36,483 nucleotides of DNA from Verrucomicrobiota bacterium. Its GTDB lineage: Bacteria > Verrucomicrobiota > Verrucomicrobiia > Opitutales > Opitutaceae. The stretch is taken from the NCBI GenBank assembly GCA_023430565.1, contig JAEZAD010000287.1, forward strand, positions 1 to 36,483. The letters run 5' to 3'. The translations under genes and the position numbers were made by a program. The notes under the pieces are model-generated. The model was not told the origin of the DNA. It saw only the letters and a list, made by a program, of their open reading frames with translations, and ran no database searches. Of this stretch, positions 30,090-36,483 are shown in pieces (positions within the stretch are counted from its first letter, which is position 1; the number at the start of each line of letters is the position of its first letter).

Positions 30090-31739
30090 CTAACGGGTTT
30101 GCTCGAGCGGAAGGTCGTGGAGCTGGACGGAGGTGTTCTTCTCGAGGAAGTAGCGCATCGTCCATTCGTTCGGGAAGAGAACGACGGGGTGGTCGAGTTT
30201 GTCGGTGGCGAAGGCGACGCCGGTGGGGGCGATGAAGGTGGATGTATCCGGAAGTTTAGCACCGGGCTCCTTCGGCGAGATCCACTTCATCACGGTCCAG
30301 GGTGCGGGATCGAGGCGAGAGGCGGCGTTGTATTCGGACTGGAGGCGGAATTGGACGACTTCGAACTGGAGCACGCCGACGGCGGCGAGGAGCGTGGCGG
30401 TCGTCATGCCGGCGCGGAGGTTGATGGATTGGACGACGCCTTCCTGGAGGAGCTGGTCGAGGCCGGCGCGGAATTTTTTGGCGTCGGACGGATTGGGATT
30501 GGAGATGAAGGTGAAGACCTCGGGCGGGAAGCGGGGGATTTCGTCGAAGACGATGGCTTTGTCTTCGGTGAGGGTGTCGCCGATGTGGAAATCGCTGTGG
30601 CCGACGAGGCCGATGACGTCGCCGGGCCAGGCTTCGTCGACGGTTTCGCGTTCCTGACCAAAAAGTTTGTGGGAGGAGGAGAGACGGACGGTCTTGCCGG
30701 TGCGTTGGTGCGTGACGGTCATGTCGCGTTCGAATTTGCCGGAGCAGATGCGCACGAAGGCGATGCGGTCGCGGTGCTTCGGATCCATGTTGGCCTGGAT
30801 CTTGAAGACGAAGGCGGAGAAGCGGTCGTGGGTGACGGGGACGATCGAGTCGGAGGTGAGAGTTGAGGGTTGAGAGTTGAGAGCCGGCTTGGTGGCGGAT
30901 CTGCGCGGGGCGGGCGGGACGGAGTCGTGGAGGAAGCCGTCGAGGAGGAGCTGGATGCCGAAGTTGTTGACGGCGCTGCCGAAGTAGACGGGCGTTTGCT
31001 GGCCGGCGCGGACGGCGGCGAGATCGAACGGGTGGCCGGCGCCGTCGAGCATCTCGAGTTGTTCCTTCACCTGCTCGTAAGTGTAGTCGTCGAGTTTCTC
31101 GCGCACGAGGGGATCGTCGAGGGAGGCGACTTCGACGGGCGCTTGATAGGCGCCGCCGGGGACGCGTTCGAAGAGATGGACTTGGCGTGTCCGGCGATCG
31201 AATACACCGCGGAAGGACGGGCCGTTGCCGAGGGGCCAGATGACGGGCGAGGATTGCAGACCGAGGACGTTTTCGAGCTCGTCGAGAAGCTCGAGCGGGT
31301 TGCGCGTCGGGCGGTCGCACTTGTTCATGAACGTGAAGATCGGAACGCCACGGCGACGGCAGACCTCGAAGAGCTTGCGGGTCTGGGCTTCGACGCCCTT
31401 GGCGGCGTCGATGACCATGAGGGCCGCGTCGACAGCGGTGAGGACGCGGTAGGTGTCTTCGGAGAAGTCCTTGTGGCCGGGGGTGTCGAGCAGGTTGACG
31501 GCGTAGCCGGTGTAGTCGAACTGTAGGACGGTGGAGCTGATGGAGATGCCGCGCTGTTTCTCGAGTTCCATCCAGTCGGAGGCGGTGGCGCGCTGCTGTT
31601 TGCGGGCGGTGACGGAGCCGGCGAGGTGGATCGCGTTGCCGTAGAGAAGGAATTTCTCGGTGAGAGTGGTTTTGCCGGCGTCGGGGTGCGAAATGATCGC
31701 GAAGGTGCGGCGGCGGGCGATTTCTTGGGCGGGAGACAT
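30090..31739 (-). CDS. prfC: Peptide chain release factor 3
   Basis: This 549-aa GTPase recycles RF1/RF2 from the ribosome after peptide release. G1 is SHPDAGKTT (about residues 17-25), the switch region has RGISISSTV, DTPGHKDF is G3 and NKCD is G4. Domain II begins near FSAFVFKIQANMDPKHRDRI, and the C-terminal part has GVLQFEVVQFRL and WTMRYFLEKN. It is about 20 residues longer than the usual 529. The extra part is TKPALNSQPSTLTSD before domain II, encoded by a GTTGAGR repeat. The ATG at 31737-31739 starts MSPAQEIARRRTFAIISHPD, as in the family. Confidence 0.95.
   Translation of the reverse strand: MSPAQEIARRRTFAIISHPDAGKTTLTEKFLLYGNAIHLAGSVTARKQQRATASDWMELEKQRGISISSTVLQFDYTGYAVNLLDTPGHKDFSEDTYRVLTAVDAALMVIDAAKGVEAQTRKLFEVCRRRGVPIFTFMNKCDRPTRNPLELLDELENVLGLQSSPVIWPLGNGPSFRGVFDRRTRQVHLFERVPGGAYQAPVEVASLDDPLVREKLDDYTYEQVKEQLEMLDGAGHPFDLAAVRAGQQTPVYFGSAVNNFGIQLLLDGFLHDSVPPAPRRSATKPALNSQPSTLTSDSIVPVTHDRFSAFVFKIQANMDPKHRDRIAFVRICSGKFERDMTVTHQRTGKTVRLSSSHKLFGQERETVDEAWPGDVIGLVGHSDFHIGDTLTEDKAIVFDEIPRFPPEVFTFISNPNPSDAKKFRAGLDQLLQEGVVQSINLRAGMTTATLLAAVGVLQFEVVQFRLQSEYNAASRLDPAPWTVMKWISPKEPGAKLPDTSTFIAPTGVAFATDKLDHPVVLFPNEWTMRYFLEKNTSVQLHDLPLEQTR
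30856..30883. repeat. GTTGAGR heptamer array inside prfC
   Basis: Four heptamer units lie in frame in prfC and encode NSQPSTLTS (about residues 286-295) in the linker between the G domain and domain II. The orientation is the stop-free one, as in ileS. Confidence 0.85.
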
Positions 31740-31789
31740 GGAGCCGGAGGCGGAGCGAGGGAGGCGGATACGGTGGGCGTGAAGGGGGA

Positions 31790-31826
31790 CGAGAACGAAG
31801 AAGGAGAGCGAGAACGAGAACGATTT
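31790..31826. repeat. Degenerate GAGAAC array upstream of prfC
   Basis: GAGAACGAAGAAGGAGAGCG is followed by AGAACGAGAACGATTTT. It is the same family as the (GAGAAC)5 array next to hemF, with the same GATTTT edge, and lies about 50 bp upstream of the prfC ATG. Confidence 0.7.
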
Positions 31827-31921
31827 TGGCATCCCCGTGGCAGACTTGTAAGAAACGCGTGAACAAACGGGCCTGATAAAAACCCAGTTCGCTTTTTGGG
31901 AAATGCGACTACTGTAATCTC

Positions 31922-32077
31922 ATGCTTTCCCTGATACCCCTTATCACGGTTTCCTTCGCAATCGCTTACGTGTTTGCAGTAATGAAGATGGTCACGGCGG
32001 CCCTCGAGGCGCCGGTGGGTTACGAGGACGAAGAAGGATTTCACTACGGTATTCGCTTGGCGGACACGAACGAGTGA
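31922..32077 (+). CDS. Small single-pass membrane protein (51 aa)
   Basis: ATG-TGA encodes a 51-residue protein. It has an N-terminal helix (LSLIPLITVSFAIAYVFAVM), a short KMVTAALEAPVG linker and an acidic tail YEDEEGFHYGIRLADTNE. The composition (hydrophobic helix followed by a charged tail) and the locally lower G+C argue for a real gene. No Shine-Dalgarno is obvious. Another protein of the same layout follows 96 bp downstream. No family was recognised. Confidence 0.55.
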   Translation: MLSLIPLITVSFAIAYVFAVMKMVTAALEAPVGYEDEEGFHYGIRLADTNE

Positions 32078-32173
32078 GGGGCGGTGGCGCGGGTTGGCGG
32101 CCGGGTGGAAAAAAAAGGCGGAGGTGGGGCGGAAAGTATTTAGGTCGGCGGGGGTTTGGCCGATAGCGGGGGG

Positions 32174-32305
32174 ATGATGATCAAAGTGATCCTCAGTCTG
32201 ATGGTGTTCTTCTGCTTCGCGATGACCTTTGGCCTCGCGCTGATCGCGACGAAGTGGGATGGGCGTCTGGAATGTGACGCTTCGGACGACGACGTCGCCC
32301 GCTGA
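32174..32305 (+). CDS. Small single-pass membrane protein (43 aa)
   Basis: A 43-residue protein starts at tandem ATG codons (32174 or 32177), preceded closely by a G-rich stretch that could serve as Shine-Dalgarno. It has a helix (IKVILSLMVFFCFAMTFGLA) and an acidic tail WDGRLECDASDDDVAR. The layout matches the 51-aa protein upstream, although the sequences differ. The pair fills what would otherwise be a 660-bp gap between prfC and the methyltransferase. No family was recognised. Confidence 0.55.
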   Translation: MMIKVILSLMVFFCFAMTFGLALIATKWDGRLECDASDDDVAR

Positions 32306-32402
32306 ACAATAAGCGTGGCGTGGCGGCGCGGTTTTCGCGGCGCAGCCGGGTGGGTTTGGTTTTTTGCGTGGCGGTGGCGGGCTAAACCGCAAGTGTGGGG
32401 CG

Positions 32403-33593
32403 GTGAGCGCATTGTCGACGTTGAAACTGAAACCGAATGCGAAGCCGCGGGTGTTGATGGGACATCCGTGGGTTTTCGCGAACGAGGTCGAGTCGCTGTT
32501 GGACGCGGCCCAGGACGGTGCGGTCGTGGAGTGTCGCGATCGCGCGGGGCGTTTTTTGGGAACGGGGATTTACAACTCGAAGTCGCAGATCGTGTGGCGG
32601 CGGTTGAGCCGCGAGCGGGTGGAGCTGGATGAGCGGTATGTGAGAGGCGCGGTTGCGGGAGCGCTTGCGCGGAGGAACGAGCGGGAAGCCGGGGGCGGCA
32701 GTGGAAGTGCGTGCGGGCGCGTCGTGTGGTCGGAGTCGGATGATTTGCCGGGCGTGGTGGTGGATCGATTTGGGGACGTATTGGTGGTGCAGATTCAGAC
32801 GCTCGCGATGGAGCAGCGGTCGAAGATGATTGGGGAGGTGTTGGCGGAGTTGTTGTCGCCGGCGGAGATCGTGTTTCGAAACGATGCGCCGATCCGTAGG
32901 CTGGAAGGACTGCCGTTGGAGGTGCACACGCGCTCCGGCGGTGCTTGGGAGCCGCAGTGGGTGAACGTGGATGGATTCGATTACTGGATGGATCTGCAGG
33001 GGGGACAGAAGACGGGATTTTATCTGGACCAACGGGAGCAGCATGCGGTGGTGGCGAAGTATTGCGCGGGGAAGCGGGTGCTGGACGCGTTCTGCAATCA
33101 GGGACCCTTTTCGCTGCACGCGGCGCGGGCGGGGGCGGCGGAAGTGTTGGGACTGGACAGTGCGGACGATGCGATCAGGGCGGCGCGGAAGAATGCGGAG
33201 CGGAACGGGGTGCGGGCGGAGTTTCGGGTGGCGAACGTGTTCGATTGGTTCAACGACCCGGCGCGAGGGCCGGAGGCGTTGTGGGACGTGATTGTGCTGG
33301 ACCCGCCGCCCTTCGCGAAATCGAAGAGCGCGCTCGAAGGGGCGCTGCGCGGCTACAAGGAAATCAATCTGCGGGCGATGCAGCGATTGGCGCCGGGTGG
33401 CGTGTTGGCGACGTATACTTGCTCGCATCACATGCACGACGCGGAGCTGCGGGGCGTGCTCGCGGCGGCGGCGGCGGATGCGCGGAGGAGGGTGCGGGTG
33501 TTGGAGTTTTGTCACCAGCCGGCGGATCATCCGGTGTTGGTGACGATGCCGGAGAGCGAATATTTGCGCGGGTATGTGGTGAGTGTGGAGTAG
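32403..33593 (+). CDS. Class I SAM-dependent rRNA methyltransferase (RlmI-like)
   Basis: This 396-aa enzyme has an N-terminal PUA domain (about 1-85; RVLMGHPWVFANEVESLL), a linker region with GVVVDRFGDVLVVQ, then the RlmI-specific DYWMDLQGGQKTGFYLDQRE. The Rossmann methyltransferase domain follows, with VLDAFCNQGPFSLHAARAGA (SAM motif I), VLGLDSADDAI, and the catalytic motif DPPPFAKSK. RlmI makes m5C in 23S rRNA, and paralogues act on other sites, so the exact target is not assigned. No ATG precedes the PUA motif. GTG at 32403 (VSALSTLKLKPNAKPRVLMG) is the preferred start. Confidence 0.9.
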   Translation: MSALSTLKLKPNAKPRVLMGHPWVFANEVESLLDAAQDGAVVECRDRAGRFLGTGIYNSKSQIVWRRLSRERVELDERYVRGAVAGALARRNEREAGGGSGSACGRVVWSESDDLPGVVVDRFGDVLVVQIQTLAMEQRSKMIGEVLAELLSPAEIVFRNDAPIRRLEGLPLEVHTRSGGAWEPQWVNVDGFDYWMDLQGGQKTGFYLDQREQHAVVAKYCAGKRVLDAFCNQGPFSLHAARAGAAEVLGLDSADDAIRAARKNAERNGVRAEFRVANVFDWFNDPARGPEALWDVIVLDPPPFAKSKSALEGALRGYKEINLRAMQRLAPGGVLATYTCSHHMHDAELRGVLAAAAADARRRVRVLEFCHQPADHPVLVTMPESEYLRGYVVSVE

Positions 33594-33667
33594 CGCAGGG
33601 CGAGCGAGGAGGCGCGCGGAAAGGAACGCGAAAAAGGCGGACGCTGGCGGCGAACGAGGGAGGGGAT

Positions 33668-33774
33668 TGTAACGTAATACGTTACAAAGGAGCTGGGAAA
33701 ATGGGAAAAATTGTAACGTAATACGTTACATGTGTGGCGGAGGTAAGCGGGGGATTGTAACGTAATGCGTTACA
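33668..33774. promoter_or_regulatory. Three TGTAACGTAATACGTTACA palindromes at exact 44-bp spacing
   Basis: Copies are at 33668-33686, 33712-33730 and 33756-33774. The arms are 9-10 bp around one central base; the first two copies are identical over 19 bp and the third has one change (TAC to TGC). The start-to-start spacing is 44 bp both times, and the intervening sequences are unrelated. The A+T-rich sites stand out in G+C-rich DNA. They lie between two convergent genes, so they are not an ordinary promoter operator. A chromosome-organising, partition-like or replication-related protein site is possible (inference). Confidence 0.8.
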
Positions 33775-33816
33775 AGTTGGTTTGGGGAGCACGGGAAGGA
33801 GGCGGGGAATGGGGGG

Positions 33817-34509
33817 TTAGGGGAGGCGGCGGCGGACTTTTAGCATGGCGACGAAGGGGCGCCACCAGAGTTGGCGGATGCCGAAATGGGCTTGGCCGTG
33901 CTGGCGGGCGTGGTGGCGGACGGGGATTTCGCCGACGCGATAGCCGGCGGCGGCGACGATCGAGGGCAGGAACGACTGCATGAGGTCGACCGGGAAAAGC
34001 GCGGAGATCACCTCGCGTCGCATGGCGCGGAGCTGGCAGCCGGCGTCATGGAGGTGATCGTGAAGGACGAGGCGGCGAATGAGATTGCCGAGGCGCGACA
34101 TGAAACGGCGGACGAGAGAATCGTGGCGGTCGACACGCCAGCCGCACATGACGTCGAAGGCGCCGGCTTCGACGGGGGTGAGCAAAAGGGGGAAATCGCG
34201 AGGGTCGTTCTGGCCGTCGCCGTCCATGGTGAGAATGAACTCGCCGCGGGTGGCTTGGAGGCCGGTGAGGAGGGCGGCGGCCTGGCCGCGGTTTTGTTCG
34301 TGGCGGAGTGAGCGGATCTGCGGCCAGCGCGTGGCGGCGATGCGGATTTCGTCGGGCGTGGCGTCGCGGCTGCCATCGTCGACGAGGATAATTTCGAATG
34401 CGCCGGGGAAGGATTGCACGACGGGGACGGCGGTCTCGAGGAGCGGGAGGATGTTGCCGGCTTCGTTGTAGAGCGGGACGACGAGGGAGTAGCGAACGGG
34501 GGGTGTCAT
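33817..34509 (-). CDS. Glycosyltransferase family 2 (dolichol-phosphate mannosyltransferase-like)
   Basis: This 230-aa GT-A enzyme has VPLYNEAGNI at residues 12-21, the nucleotide-sugar motif DDGSRD at about 44-49, and DGDGQNDPRD at about 94-103, the DPM1-like signature. It has no C-terminal membrane helices. It probably transfers a sugar from a nucleotide donor to polyprenyl phosphate, producing a lipid-linked sugar for a periplasmic acceptor. Its ATG overlaps the stop of the upstream gene (ATGA), so it is co-translated with the Agl23-like membrane glycosyltransferase, which could use the lipid-linked product. Confidence 0.9.
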   Translation of the reverse strand: MTPPVRYSLVVPLYNEAGNILPLLETAVPVVQSFPGAFEIILVDDGSRDATPDEIRIAATRWPQIRSLRHEQNRGQAAALLTGLQATRGEFILTMDGDGQNDPRDFPLLLTPVEAGAFDVMCGWRVDRHDSLVRRFMSRLGNLIRRLVLHDHLHDAGCQLRAMRREVISALFPVDLMQSFLPSIVAAAGYRVGEIPVRHHARQHGQAHFGIRQLWWRPFVAMLKVRRRLP

Positions 34510-35993
34510 GGTTCGCGGGTGAAGACGACGCAGAGCACACCGGGGCGGAGGCCGAGGAGGGATTCGCGGTAGTCGCCGGTGAGCTGCGCGCGGACGGCGT
34601 CGGCGAGGTCGGCGGAGGCGATGACGAGGGCGGCGTCGGAGTTGGCGGGCGGAGTCGCCCAGTAGCCGACGCGCTCAAGACCGCGGAAATACCACGGGAT
34701 GGGCCAGTATTCGGTGGCGATGACGCGGACGATCGCCTCGGGCGAAGTCGCGAGCGCGGAGTCGGCGAGGGCGCGGAGTTTCAGGACGTCGGGGGAACTG
34801 TGAACGTAGGCGTAAGGGTTGCGCGAATCGGCGGGACGGAGAAAGGCGGTGAGTTGGGTTTGTTTGATTTGGAGCGTGAGGGCGAAGGCGCCGAGGGCGG
34901 CGGGGAGCCACCACGGGCGGAGCGCGGCGACGGCGCCGGCGGCGAGAAGGGCGAGGCCGGGGACGAGGTGGAGGACGTGCCAGGGGGTTTTGTAGGGCGT
35001 GAGCGAGAGGGCGAGCGCGACGAGGAGCGTGTAAAGGGCGGACCAGCGGAGAAGGGGCGAAAGCGGAGAGCGGCGAAAGGCGAAGAGCGTGCCGACGGCG
35101 GCGAGGGCGAGGAAGGGGAGTTGATGGAAGGTGAGGCCGCCGGCGCGGTGCCAGGCGAGAAGTTGGATGTAGTAGGCGAAGGGTTTTTCGTGGCCGGAGT
35201 CGGCGACGGCGCGGGAGGTGGCGTGCGTGTAGGTGGCGAGGGCGTCGCGGAGGCCGGCGAAGTGGGTGAAGAAGGACGTGTAGAAGAGGACTGACGTGAA
35301 GAGCGCAGCGGCGAAGGCGACGGGGAGATGGCGAAAGAGCGTGGCGCGGTGAGGCGAGGAGCGCGGGGCGCGAAGGACGAGCGGGAGTGCGGCGAGCGTG
35401 CCGGCGACGAGGAAAAGGGGAGCGACGGCCTTGGTGGCTTGCATCAGGCCGGCGGATACGCCGGCGAGGAGCGCCCAGCGGAGCTGGGGGGTGTGCCACC
35501 AACGTTGGGCGAAGAGGAAGGTCGTGAGCGTGAAGGTGACGAGGAGGGTTTCCTGGATGAAGTAGCGGCTGTAGTAGACGGCGGGCGGGGAGACGGTGAG
35601 GAAAAGGGCGGCGGCGAGGGGAAGAAGGCGGGGAATGCGCGGTGAGGGCACTGCGCCTTCGTCGATCGGCGGCGAGGCGAGGGCGGCGAGGAGGAGAACG
35701 GCGAAGGTGCCGGCGACGGCGGGAAGGAGGCGGACGGTGGTTTCGGTGAGGGCCGCGAGGGACGTTTCATGGCGGAGCCACGCAATGGGAGCGGCGAGGT
35801 AGTAGAGCGTCGGACCGTGGTGATCGGCGGGGTCGAAGGTGTAGCGGCCGGTGTCGAGGAGCTGGCCGAGTTTGACGGCCTGGTTGGCTTCGTCGGCGTG
35901 CATGGGGCGGCGCGCGAGTTCGGTGGTGCGCAGCCAGAGCGCGGCGGTGGCGATGAGGACCAGGGGCAGCCAACGATGGAGCGTCGTGAGCAC
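34506..35993 (-). CDS. TIGR03663/Agl23-like GT-C membrane protein
   Basis: This 495-aa polytopic inner-membrane protein has about ten helices. The first extracytoplasmic loop has MHADEANQA (Asp34-Glu35) and DHHGPTLYYLAAPIAWLR, the layout of GT39-like and Agl23-like proteins. A C-terminal soluble part (from about 400) follows the last helix, with IATEYWPIPWYFRGLERVGY. The family is known from archaeal N-glycan gene sets and from bacteria; function in bacteria is largely unproven. The start is GTG at 35991-35993. It is translationally coupled to the GT2 gene, suggesting that the pair makes and uses a lipid-linked sugar. Confidence 0.82.
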   Translation of the reverse strand: MLTTLHRWLPLVLIATAALWLRTTELARRPMHADEANQAVKLGQLLDTGRYTFDPADHHGPTLYYLAAPIAWLRHETSLAALTETTVRLLPAVAGTFAVLLLAALASPPIDEGAVPSPRIPRLLPLAAALFLTVSPPAVYYSRYFIQETLLVTFTLTTFLFAQRWWHTPQLRWALLAGVSAGLMQATKAVAPLFLVAGTLAALPLVLRAPRSSPHRATLFRHLPVAFAAALFTSVLFYTSFFTHFAGLRDALATYTHATSRAVADSGHEKPFAYYIQLLAWHRAGGLTFHQLPFLALAAVGTLFAFRRSPLSPLLRWSALYTLLVALALSLTPYKTPWHVLHLVPGLALLAAGAVAALRPWWLPAALGAFALTLQIKQTQLTAFLRPADSRNPYAYVHSSPDVLKLRALADSALATSPEAIVRVIATEYWPIPWYFRGLERVGYWATPPANSDAALVIASADLADAVRAQLTGDYRESLLGLRPGVLCVVFTREP

Positions 35994-36030
35994 GGGGGAT
36001 GATTACGCAGGAAAAGGGCGAGGGACAAGC

Positions 36031-36088
36031 GGATCGGCTCGCTGGTGCTCGCCGCTACGGGGGCCAGTCGCTCACGCTCGTAGCTACG
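36031..36088 (-). repeat. Two copies of the TAG-type interspersed repeat
   Basis: On the minus strand the first copy is GTAGCTACGAGCGTGAGCGA (36065-36088) and the second CGTAGCGGCGAGCACCAGCG with AGCCGATCC (36031-36060). They lie between the discoidin gene's terminator and the Agl23-like start. Here they do not provide a stop codon. Confidence 0.7.
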
Positions 36089-36097
36089 AAAGCAAGA

Positions 36098-36120
36098 AGG
36101 GCGGGTCGAAGACCCGCCCT
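36098..36120 (-). terminator. Terminator hairpin after the discoidin-domain gene
   Basis: AGGGCGGGTC and GACCCGCCCT form a 10-bp perfect stem with a 3-nt loop, 27 bp after the stop codon. On the minus strand the following sequence is TCTTGCTTTC, a weak T-rich tail. Confidence 0.7.
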
Positions 36121-36147
36121 GCTTTGAGAGAAGATGACCGAATGCGA

Positions 36148-36483
36148 TTACTTCGCGGGCTGGCCGTAGACTTCGACTTCGACGTAGTGGTTGAGTTCGT
36201 CGGAGGTGTTGCCGTTGGAGTAGAGGCGAACGTAGCGGCCGGTGGCGCCTTTGGCTTCGATGAGGCGGCCTTCGTAGGTTTCGATGTAGGCGGGGTCTTT
36301 GCCGGCGCCGAGTTCGGCGGAGTTGTTGTCGTCGTTGTTGTAGACGGTGGTCACGCCGGACTTGAACTCCGGGTCGTCGGAGATTTGGGCGACGACGTCG
36401 TGGTAGGCGCGGGCCTGCGAGTGGAAGTGCCAGACGGCGATCGCGTGAATCTTGGCGGATTGCTCGAGATCGATTTGGACCCA
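36148..36483 (-). CDS. Discoidin (F5/8 type C-like) domain protein, C-terminal part
   Basis: The last 111 residues of a protein whose start lies beyond the window. The visible part is one galactose-binding-like beta-sandwich: WVQIDLEQSAKIHAIAVWHF at the start, then QISDDPEFKSGVTTVYNNDD, ATGRYVRLYSNGNT and NHYVEVEVYGQPAK at the end. The pattern WxxIDL...I..I.VWHF...RYVRLYSNGNT...HYVEVEVYG is that of discoidin-like carbohydrate-binding modules often fused to secreted hydrolases or surface proteins. What precedes it is unknown. A hairpin terminator follows the stop. Confidence 0.8.
   Translation of the reverse strand, partial: WVQIDLEQSAKIHAIAVWHFHSQARAYHDVVAQISDDPEFKSGVTTVYNNDDNNSAELGAGKDPAYIETYEGRLIEAKGATGRYVRLYSNGNTSDELNHYVEVEVYGQPAK

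Noticed and set aside
33668..33774. Mini CRISPR array (three 19-21 bp repeats with about 25-bp spacers)
   Set aside because: The repeats are near-perfect short palindromes rather than typical 24-40 bp CRISPR repeats, there are only three, and no cas gene is in the window. A protein-binding array explains them better.
1..36483. tRNA or rRNA genes
   Set aside because: No cloverleaf-like segment with the usual TTC-arm pattern and no rRNA-like stretch was noticed by eye. A covariance search was not possible here.

Overview
This 36.5 kb window is G+C-rich, densely coding bacterial chromosome. The gene set suggests a member of the Verrucomicrobiota, most likely Opitutaceae. The pointers are a PEP-CTERM anchored protein, an ileS / TraR-like / lspA cluster, a DUF4914 protein, a TIGR03663-type (Agl23-like) membrane protein, a discoidin-domain exoprotein, and translated repeats reading LSTLNSQPST inside housekeeping proteins. 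The placement is an inference from gene content; the window has no rRNA. I saw no tRNA, no CRISPR array and no transposase gene.

Layout. (1) 1-5.5 kb: a truncated sodium:solute symporter, a short-chain dehydrogenase with a C-terminal membrane helix, a PEP-CTERM exoprotein, a Tat-exported PhoX/DUF839 protein, a diacylglycerol-kinase-like lipid kinase, and an antitoxin/ParE-type pair whose toxin is frameshifted. (2) 5.5-13.8 kb: tyrS, then on the plus strand a peroxiredoxin, acnA, a STAS protein, trpB and yicC. Between trpB and yicC sits a 446-bp cassette: a 23S-intervening-sequence-type four-helix-bundle gene bounded by 33-bp inverted repeats. (3) 13.9-21.9 kb, all minus strand: hemF-hemE-hemG, then ileS, a TraR/DksA-like gene and lspA. 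(4) 22-28.6 kb: a His-rich membrane protein, a kinase-fold-like protein, DUF4914 divergent from a PocR-AraC regulator with a paired direct repeat between them, a D,D-carboxypeptidase and a YdeI/OmdA protein. (5) 28.7-36.5 kb: a flagellin carrying a concanavalin-like domain in its variable region, prfC, two tiny membrane proteins, an RlmI-like rRNA methyltransferase, three palindromes at exact 44-bp spacing, a GT2/Agl23-like pair and a discoidin-domain protein cut by the window end.

The most unusual layer is not a gene but a population of short repeats. One family carries the TAG stop codon of four genes. A GTTGAGR heptamer array is found between genes and also in frame inside ileS and prfC, and a different period-7 array lies inside hemF. 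Hexamer and decamer arrays lie just upstream of hemF, prfC and hemE. The inverted repeats of the four-helix-bundle cassette are themselves built of about 7-nt units, which suggests (inference) that some of these families are products of the same kind of process.
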